A stretch of DNA of 64,000 bases from the NCBI GenBank assembly GCA_039000515.1, contig JBCFYV010000100.1, forward strand, positions 49,938,587 through 50,002,586. The letters run 5' to 3'. The position numbers and the translations under genes were made by a program. This document shows positions 56,278-64,000 of this stretch, piece by piece; positions within the stretch are counted from its first letter, which is position 1; each line of letters starts with the position of its first letter. The notes beneath the pieces are model-generated. The model was not told where the DNA came from. It searched no databases and worked only from the letters and a program-made list of their open reading frames with translations. The stretch is from Timema cristinae (Eukaryota > Arthropoda > Insecta > Phasmatodea > Timematidae).

Positions 56278-56418
56278 ATGACACCTGGACACGGGAATCG
56301 AACCCGGGACCTTTGGCTTAGTACGCCACTGCTCTAACCACTGAGCTATTAAGTGCCTATGGTCATTATTCACTCATATTTTAAGGCAGAGTCTGTGATG
56401 GATGTGCGGAAATCGTCG
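56278..56418 (-). mobile_element. SINE family J with a well-formed tRNA-like head
   Basis: Minus strand GGCACTTAATAGCTCAGTGG...GTCCCGGGTTCGATTCCCGT. A D arm (AGCTC/GAGC), an anticodon stem (TGGC/GCCA with a 7-base loop) and a T arm can be drawn; the acceptor stem pairs poorly. The adjoining CCATCACAGACTCTGCCTTG is shared with 14940-15056, so this is more likely a SINE head or tRNA pseudogene than an active tRNA. Confidence 0.55.
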
Positions 56419-56609
56419 GCTACAAATATATATTTTTTATTAAGATCATGAGCTATCAGATAACTCAGCCACCTTCGACTCTGTAGTTGGCTTATTGCTA
56501 CCCTTGTACAATTATTATAATTGTAATGGATTGCATATTTAAGATTCAAATAGCCATAACATATTAATCATATGAATGTGTGTGTTGAATTATCATGTGC
56601 TTTAGAGGG

Positions 56610-56615
<6 letters not shown>

Positions 56616-56643
<28 letters not shown>
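56616..56643 (+). repeat. (CT)n microsatellite
   Basis: About thirteen CT pairs. Confidence 0.9.
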
Positions 56644-56645
<2 letters not shown>

Positions 56646-56956
56646 TTTTAGTTCAATGTTCCTTTCATGTATTTTATTTTATTATGTTCATAAATGTACA
56701 ATTATGTGTGTGTGGGCAATATTTATTATTATTTTTAAATATTTCAGTTAAAGATATTATAAACTAGTTTTTAACACATAAGTATTGAATGTATGTTCTT
56801 TAATATTATTAAGTTGGTTAAATGTAAGAAAATGTGCTGGCCGAACTTCACCCAAATAAAGACGATATCATCATAATCATCATTTATAGTCTGAACAAGT
56901 AACATAAACTCGGTGATAAAAAAAACACTGACAATGTCTCGCTTTTTCTTAGGACA

Positions 56957-57229
56957 AGGTGACCTGGTGGTCTAGGGGTAAGGTGTCAGACTTCTGTGCT
57001 GGCGGCCGGGGTTCAATCCTCGGTCCGGGCAAAGATTTATCTGATTACCAAACCCATCCTTCACCTCTGACAAGACATCTTGTGAATGTGGGAAATGCCA
57101 GGTCTCCACCGTGGTTCGGATTCCACGTTAAACTGTAGGTCCTCATTCATCTCACAATCACCCTACCATTGCACATTAGCGTAAGTGTGTATAACCCGAA
57201 CGGGTAGTAAGACGCGGTGCTAGTAATAA
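56957..57229 (+). mobile_element. SINE family B, full length, 10-base target-site duplication
   Basis: Head AGGTGACCTGGTGGTCTAGG, B box GGGGTTCAATCCTCGG, intact tail. TCTTAGGACA at 56947-56956 and 57230-57239. Confidence 0.91.
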
Positions 57230-57589
57230 TCTTAGGACATCTATCTCCCTCCATCGATAGTTTAGATAACGCAAGAATAGCGCTTAACTATGCAGCCACT
57301 GAAGCGGTTAAAGACCTCATGATTAAAATTAGATTGTACTAAATAGCCATATAATTATAATGTACGTTTCCAAATTTTTTTTTAATATGAACTGGGGATT
57401 GAAACTGTGTATTCCTTAAATTGATGTAAAATATTTATATTTTATTCTCTGACCCTAGAGAGAGGAGTATTGTGATCGTAAAAAAAGCTTGAATTCGATA
57501 ATGTGTTTATTGACACCTAACTGAAAAAGAGTTTTTTTTTTTTTTTTGCGAGCCGTCTGTCTGAAGATGAAACCATTTTAATGATCGGG

Positions 57590-57700
57590 ATACAACTTGG
57601 TAACTAGGGTTTTCATAAGCTTAACCCCCCCCCCTCCCTCCCGGATATTATTTTATAATTAGACGTCCAACCCTAAAACTAAGGGTGGTTTACTAAAGGG
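57590..57700 (+). repeat. Interspersed repeat N, copy 2
   Basis: Shares several blocks with 22040-22140 and directly precedes a MITE L copy. Confidence 0.45.
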
Positions 57701-57701
57701 T

Positions 57702-57936
57702 AAAAAAGGGGACGCGAGAAAGTGTGTTTTTGCTATTTTTGTATCAAAAGATTTTTTTTGTTAAAAATAAATCAAATAATTCTCTAGTAGGACGAAAGTA
57801 TAATTTCTTCACTTGGTGATATCAACAGTTGTTGAATATCTGTAATGAGAATAACAGCGTTAGATGAGAAACTTTTTAAATTAAGAGAAAAAGTTGTCAC
57901 TAAATTACATTTACTAAATTGCATTCCCACCTTAAG
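57702..57936. mobile_element. MITE family L, short copy
   Basis: AAGGGGACGCGAGAAAG at left, TTGCATTCCCACCTTAAG at right, with one inner arm AACAGTTGTTGAATATCTGT. The central part is in the opposite orientation to the copy at 14307, as if a flip or internal deletion occurred. Confidence 0.7.
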
Positions 57937-57997
57937 TAATACAGTTCTTATACTTAAATATTATAATGTGGAAATTATTATCATATTATTATTATTA

Positions 57998-58250
57998 TCA
58001 CCACTACCCTATTCGGGTTATACGCACTTACGCTAATGTGAATGGTGGGGTGATTGTGAGATGAAATGAAGGACCTACAGTTTAACGTGGGATCCGAACC
58101 ACGGTGGCGGCCTGGCATTCCCCACATTCACAAGATGTCTTGTCAGTGGTGAAGGAAGGATTTGGCAATCAGATAAATCTGTGCCGGGACCAAGGATTGA
58201 ACCCCGGCCGCCAGCATAGAAGTCTGACACCTTACCCTAGACACCAGCTA
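57998..58250 (-). mobile_element. SINE family B
   Basis: Tail CACCACTACCCTATTCGGGT with a 6-base loss, full body, head end ACCTTACCCTAGACACCAG with small losses. Confidence 0.85.
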
Positions 58251-59357
58251 CTCAATATAGTGCAAAGATAACTTATACATTAATCCATAAGGAAGTATTA
58301 TTGAAAGTTTTTGAAAACGTTTTAATTAGTAAATAAAATAAGATATTATTTATACTTCTCAAATTTTAGTGACTTTCAATCAATGTTGGTGGTAAAAAAA
58401 ATGGGGTACCTGTTTAAAAAAAATGAGGGTGTACATGAGGGCTAGGGGTTGTATAAGAAAATGCAAGATAAAAAAGAGTTGCATGGCTTATAGATAACTA
58501 TTATATATTATTATGATTCGTTTAATCGACCTTTGTGAAGATCAATTCTAAGCGCTCAAAAAAAAAAAAAAATTGTCTTGATATCGATAACGGTTCAATA
58601 TATTGATCCTAAGGACTCGAGTATCTCCTGGAAAGACCCGCGCGATTATTGACTCGTAATAAACCGGCAAGAAGAGCTGCTAATACGAAACGTCAACATA
58701 TACCACGTGGATGCAATAGTTATGGAGGTAGCTTGCCACCTGTTGGAGGTCCACAGAACTACGGTATGTAGGGGGGAGAGGAGAAGAGTGGAGCATCCCT
58801 TCAGAACAGGTTGAAAACATGAGGAGCAAAAAAAAAAAAAAAGAAGAAGAAAAGAAAAACATAGTGAGGAAATAAAAGGACCACAGAGGAAGTGACCGAC
58901 AAGAAAAGAAGATAGAAATGAAGGGTGAATAATAAAATAAAAAAAACTCGCGATAAATTTATGTTTAGCCTTACATAATAGTGACAGAAAAAACACACAC
59001 GAGGGCAACAGGATGAGGAGTATGAATTTTTCAGAGTTAAGTATGATCATTGATCAGCTAGTGAAAGGAGTGTAAAACATAACTTTATTGGAGAGAGAGA
59101 ATTACCAAATTTTCTCCAGTTTTGAAGTAAAAAAACCCATCCAACGGGTCATATCTGAACGTGTTGGCTTACACCTAATTTTTACGATCGTTTGTACTCG
59201 AATAAGGTCTACCTAATATCCATTGGATATCCATGAATGGTATCATAAGAGTGGGGAAAGGAATTTGGAATGAAGGTAAATATCGGTAATACGAAAATGA
59301 TGGAAGTTGGAAAGGAAGAAGGCAATGTCGGTATATCTAATTGAAGGGAAGAAACTA
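58251..59357. other. No gene seen
   Basis: AT-rich; the 58640-59050 minus-strand frames are low-complexity (purine-rich plus strand). No recognised repeat. Confidence 0.4.
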
Positions 59358-59571
59358 CAGTAGTCCCATGGCTTCTTTGGTGCTGACTGACAGCTTTGAA
59401 AAGTTACCAGACCAAATTATGTATCCCTACGCCGAACTATATGATATGCAAAAACATGTGTTTAGCAGTTGTCACTTTTGACAGTCAAAATTTAGGTATA
59501 TACCAAAATGTTGACTGTCAGAAGTCAGCCGTGAGCTGTCAGTCAGCACCAAAGAAGTCACGGAGCTACTG
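59358..59571 (+). mobile_element. MITE family K with TA duplication
   Basis: CAGTAGTCCCATGGCTTC to GGAGCTACTG, flanked by TA on both sides. Central palindrome slightly decayed. Confidence 0.87.
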
Positions 59572-59689
59572 TAGAACAAGTAAGGACGTTCAAAATTTAG
59601 GAAGTCCGATGACTTGAAATGGAAACTCTAAGGAGGAAGTTAAAATCAGGATAGTCACGGGAAAGGACCATATGGAAGATTGAGGGGAT

Positions 59690-60190
59690 TATTGACAACG
59701 AGAAGAGTCAAATCCCGATTGAGTTAAGAAAATGATTTACACACCGTTTCGTGACGTATGGATCTGAGTCGTAGGAAATAAGAAAGAGGGGGGGAACAAA
59801 GATATTCTGAGGGTTTTAAAAATGTGGTTTGTGGAGAAGGGTGATGCAGGTGAAATGGATGCACAGTATAAGAAATAAGGAATGTTGAGGAGGGTAGGAA
59901 AGAAAAGGAGCCTGGATGATGATGATGATGATGGAGAGAAAAAGTCTTGGTTGGGTCCCACATTACGTATGGATTGTCTAATGAAGAGGATCGATGAGGG
60001 AAAGAAAGCAAAGAGAAGGAAGAAGAAGTTTTGTAATGCTAACAGATATCAAGAAAGGGAGAAGCTACTAAACGGTGAAATAGAAGATGTCCAGTTGAAA
60101 TCTATCTCAGAACAGTTTCACAGAATAAGAAGAAGAATACCCATTGGCTGCGAGCTTAGGTTACTGGGATGTTGGACAAATAAAATCACT
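59690..60190 (+). mobile_element. Non-LTR retrotransposon end, decayed
   Basis: In shifted frames it shows SRLSLELRKM-like and KMWFVEKGDAGEMDAQ, LRRVGKKRSL, KKSWLGPTLRMDCLMKRIDE and a lysine/arginine-rich end. This is the layout of the LINE at 32752-33425 but clearly diverged from it. A (GAT)n expansion at 59915-59935 inserts aspartates. Ends near CAATAATAATTAA. Confidence 0.78.
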
Positions 60191-60283
60191 ATCAATAATA
60201 ATTAACTTTATTTTTTTAAATTATCACATTGTAAAGACATATTTTAGTCATATTTAACACTAAATGTATTTATTTTAAATAAA

Positions 60284-60332
60284 GGTATTTAATGTGCTCT
60301 TTCTGAAATGATTAATTTTATCAGCACACTGG
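60284..60332 (+). repeat. Interspersed repeat I, copy 4
   Basis: AAGGTATTTAATGTGCTCTT, TCTGAAATGATTAATTTTAT, CAGCACAC. Confidence 0.5.
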
Positions 60333-60354
60333 TTCCAAACTAAATTGATTTTAA

Positions 60355-60610
60355 AACAGACTTCAGTGTTCGAATAGTATTTAAGGCATCAGTCTCGCGA
60401 TTGATTGGACCGCCCGATGACGGAGAGATCTTAGTTCGAATTCAAGGTAGGGTGTACTGAAGGTGTTTATTCATTGTATGATTTTCTACGCTCTCCACGC
60501 AAATGCGGGTACATTTCTTCTAAATTATAACCTAATATCTAACGCATTAACGTAATCGGTACATAAGCGTAGAACCCGAACGGTTAGTAAGACACGGTAT
60601 TAAAAAAAGG
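60355..60610 (+). mobile_element. SINE family C
   Basis: Head CAGACTTCAGTGTTCGAATA, B-box-like GTTCGAATTCAAGG, body CGCTCTCCACGCAAATGCGG, tail ACCCGAACGGTTAGTAAGAC. Confidence 0.78.
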
Positions 60611-62179
60611 TATATTTTAAGGAAATAATTACCAATATAGATGAGAGGTTAGGGGAAGATAAGGAACAAGGAATAAACAAGAAGATACAAAAAAATAGAG
60701 AAAGAGAACATCATGGCGATGTAAAATAGAACAAAAACGTAGCACGAAAGATAGGATAAGGGTATAGACTTGCGCGGGACATTGGGAGGGGGATAAACGG
60801 AAAAGTTAAAAAAAAAAAGACAGGAAATAAAAGAGAGGGGAGAAAACATGGGTAAAAAGTCTGTGGTTAAGGGAAGGGATAAATTATTTATTTGTGTTAT
60901 GTGGAAGGGAAAAATGGGACTGTCGTGAGATTGTACACATGTGGTTAATCAAAACGTGGCCCAAAATATTTCCCTGGTGGAAGGTCTTGTGTGGTTTTGG
61001 TGTCATTTTGTGTTGAGTTTTTTTTTAGTTTGTAGTTTTATTTTTATTTTTCAGATAATGTTGTGAAACGTAAAACCAAAACAAACAGACAAAATGATGA
61101 CTAAAAGGAATTTGAAGTTTTACTCACACCTTGACACATTATTTAAAAATTCATTTCTCTTTTTCTTTTCAACCAAAGGGAAATGGAATAATAATCGTAT
61201 ATATTTTAATACAGTGCAAAAGTTTAATTAATAATATGGTTTTTTTTACGAAACGACATTTGTAAAACAAAACAGAAATAACTGTTTTTAAAGGTAAACA
61301 TTGATAACATTTTTCCATTTTATTAGTGTTATTTTATAGCTTTTGATAATATATATCTAAAGATATAGCTACAGATCACTTGACGTGACGTATGAATATA
61401 ACTATCTTATTTTGTTTCTATTATAACAAACTAAAATAAAATTAGGGTAGTCTTAGTTCTTCTTAATAGAATCATATTTTTGAAAATATTTTGGCTAAGT
61501 CAATTAATAGCTATAAATGTAAATAATTGCATGTAAACTACAATCAAATATGAAGAAATCTTTTTGACTAAATTACTAAACCAAGTTTCATATATTTATC
61601 CATCAATGCTAGTTAGTATTTATCAATCTGATAGATATTTTTCGACCAATACACTTGTAATTAAAATTTAACAATAAATAAAACAATAAAATAAACAATA
61701 AAAAATGTACCCAATAAAAAAATGTGAATCACTTGTTTATCAAGACGTAAAAGATTGCGTAATGGGAGAGTAAAAATAAACAACTCAGTGATACATTGGC
61801 GAACAAAAATTTAAACCGCAAATAGAAAGACATTCTTTAATTCTGATGGAAATTAGTAAATAGAGAGAGTTGGAAGAGAAGTGTGGGGGAGTAATAGAAC
61901 CTGTAAAGAGAAGTTATGAGACAGGGAATAATTGTGGAGGACGGCGGAATCTTGAGACAGGACCCAGAATCGCTTCTAAAAGGGCATGAGGGTTTGAGGG
62001 GAGGAAAAGACACAAAGCATCAACACAACAGTCTGAGAAGATGAATGACTTGCCTGGGCTTAGAAGAGTCGGATAAGGAAAGGGGGGGAGTGAGTGAAAT
62101 ATGAGGGGAACGGTTGAATGGAGTCTTAGTACAGTATCTTCTGATATTATTAAGACAATCAATGGGTTTTTTTAACCAT
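60611..62179. other. No gene seen
   Basis: Purine-rich from 60630 to 60900, then AT-rich unique sequence, with another purine-rich block at 61840-62110. The frame 61914-62162 is low-complexity. Confidence 0.4.
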
Positions 62180-62215
62180 CTAATCTTACTAACCATTCGG
62201 GTTATACGCATAGGC
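62180..62215 (-). mobile_element. SINE tail fragment
   Basis: ATCTTACTAACCATTCGGGT and TATACGCATAGG are the reverse of the shared tail; nothing else of the SINE is present. Confidence 0.6.
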
Positions 62216-62262
62216 CCTAGAAAACCAATCATCCAGTTATCTACAGTACTAAGGTACAGGCT

Positions 62263-63054
62263 GTTCACGATAGGTTTTTACCTGGATGACAGTTCGAAAA
62301 TCATTTGTTTAGGTTTTGGGTTGCCAACACTTGTAAAAGATCACAGTTTTGTTATAAATGTAAAGATCTTTAATTACCTGTTATATATGTAAGATCTTTA
62401 ATACCTGTTATATATTACATTAAAATAACGAAAAGTTTTCTCATACTATTTCATTTTTTTTAAATAATTTATTTTTATCCAACTCGAAACAATATTTAAA
62501 CATGATTAAAAATACTTTTTCTTCGTTTTGGAACAAGATTAATTTTGTGTAATATAGTGCACACATCAATATCTTTTAATACAAGCATCGTATTTACTTG
62601 GAAAAGAGAAAATTGTTGTCTTTTTTTTTTTACATACAATAAATTATTTTATGATTATTTTATCTTATTTTGAAATATTTAACTGAATAAAATATTTTCA
62701 TCAACTGCGTGCCTGCATCATTGTAAACAACTTGTTTACCGTCATGTTCAACCATATGGTTTAAATTCATCAGTTGCCATTTTGAACTATGTTGTTAGAA
62801 TTTTTGTGATAGTGGTGCGAATATTTTTTTAAGTGGAATAAAACGATAAAAATAAACTTTGTGTCCGTCCTTAAATAAATATATAAATAATATGGCCAAA
62901 ATTACTGTGGTTAACTATCACATTAATATATTACCATTTGTTTACATTACAGTGATTCAAAGTGATAGATGTTAGCTGTTGGCGTAGTGATATATTAAGG
63001 ATTACTTCTAGTAACATTACGAGCTGTCATCCAGGTAAAATTGGGTCGTGAATG
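62263..63054 (-). mobile_element. TIR element M, copy 2, uninterrupted
   Basis: Ends GTTCACGATAGGTTTTTACC and GGTAAAATTGGGTCGTGAAT lie in inverted orientation, about 35 bases each including CTGTCATCCAGG. The reverse complement follows 15976-16960 minus its SINE. No coding region, 792 bases. Confidence 0.7.
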
Positions 63055-64000
63055 AATTGTAGGTATATTGCTACTCAGTTTCATTAGTTCTGGCTTTTCC
63101 AGCGGTAACAAAAATGTTTTTCCCACATCACCCTGCAAGCAATCAGTGATAAGAAATTCTGAAGACTTGATGCTGAGGAATTATTGTTAATTACTCATAC
63201 TACCCCCCCCCCTCCGCCCCCAGGAAGGCTATTCAAGATTTTCAACGAACACGAAAAGCGGGTAATTCATCCTATACTACATACCACATGATACAATCAA
63301 TACGAGAAGAGATTACACTCCCAGTATAGATGATTTAACCGATTATATTTAATGCCAAAGTTTCAATTAAAGTTCGATGTATAAACAAACCCACCAAATC
63401 CCTACCCCAAGTATCACGTGATGGTACTCTAAAATGTTTAATGAGACAATCCAGATTCATCTTCAAACCCCCAGCGCTAAGCGCCAAAAGAAGGACGCCC
63501 TAGATATTAGATTCCAAGGAGACTATATGGATCATTATATAGCTTTTTTTTTTTTTCACCTTCTATCAAAGATGTCACTTTGACCTGTCAGGAGTGAATG
63601 GAATCCAGGCGCCAGCAGGTACTCGCCAATTTTATTACAAATAGACTGCGTTTCTTTCTCTCCATTTTCCAAACACAATGCCTCTTGTCTGGCCATGGCC
63701 GGCAAAAAAAAAAAAAAAAAAAGCTATTTTTTGAGAAGATAGTCACTGACCAACTGTCATAAAAAGTTCCTTTAGTAAAATACAGACACAGCTTTCCGAC
63801 AGACACAATAACATTTTGCTTTGTTTTTTTAATATATAGATATAGGATTTAGTCCAAAAAAGGATGATGATACTGAAGAGTAGAGGAGGTTACATATAGA
63901 TGAGTTAAATACCCCGTATTAAAAACGAGATAAAAGGCTATATTGCGGTATTTGCGTATAACCTGAACACAAAGGAAGTAACAATCGTTGAAGATAAAGG
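63055..64000. other. No gene seen
   Basis: Poly(C) at 63203-63213, poly(T) at 63545-63557, poly(A) at 63705-63722. No supported frame or repeat family. Confidence 0.4.

Noticed and set aside
58646..59050. 134-codon hydrophobic minus-strand frame
   Set aside because: The F/L/S-rich translation follows from poly-purine sequence on plus; not a convincing membrane protein.

Overview
This is a 64 kb piece of a large, AT-rich, repeat-laden animal genome, probably from an arthropod. The evidence is a spliced nuclear gene with GT/AG introns, non-LTR reverse-transcriptase tails of the kind common in insects and crustaceans, many tRNA-derived SINEs, and dense micro- and minisatellites. There is no operon structure and no bacterial gene. 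The species cannot be named from the sequence.

Only one host protein-coding gene can be supported. It is YJU2 (CCDC94), a step-one splicing factor, on the minus strand at 2073-12316. Seven coding exons can be joined with correct splice sites and matching phase into an uninterrupted 350-residue protein that keeps both CxxC zinc-binding pairs. Its introns hold SINEs, a LINE tail whose 3' end lies about 10 bases from the exon 6 splice donor, and a tail-to-tail inverted SINE pair in intron 1.

The other ~52 kb is a layered record of mobile elements. The dominant component is a set of tRNA-headed SINEs here called A, B and C, with about 45 copies. Their heads differ (and B differs in body) but all end in the same ~35-base tail with a nested hairpin, followed by (TAA/TTA)n. 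Several copies keep target-site duplications, including one tail-only copy. Four other tRNA-headed families (D, F, G, J) have two to four copies each. DNA elements include a TA-flanked Tc1/mariner-like MITE (K, 5 copies), a ~400-base palindromic MITE (L, 4 copies), a ~0.8 kb TIR element (M, 2 copies), a 479-base Helitron-like insertion inside a SINE, and a broken Tc1/mariner DD34E transposase. Three diverged non-LTR reverse-transcriptase ends lie at 6.3, 32.8 and 59.7 kb.

Two further LINE remnants (1.0-1.9 kb and 48.7-49.5 kb) carry the same 62-base slice of reverse-transcriptase coding sequence expanded into a tandem array. Unrelated minisatellites with units of 34/35, 46, 50, 63, 68, 103 and ~153 bases occur elsewhere. 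Most other open frames are low-complexity, antisense to repeats or inside SINEs and were not called as genes. Family letters are labels made here; no database was searched.
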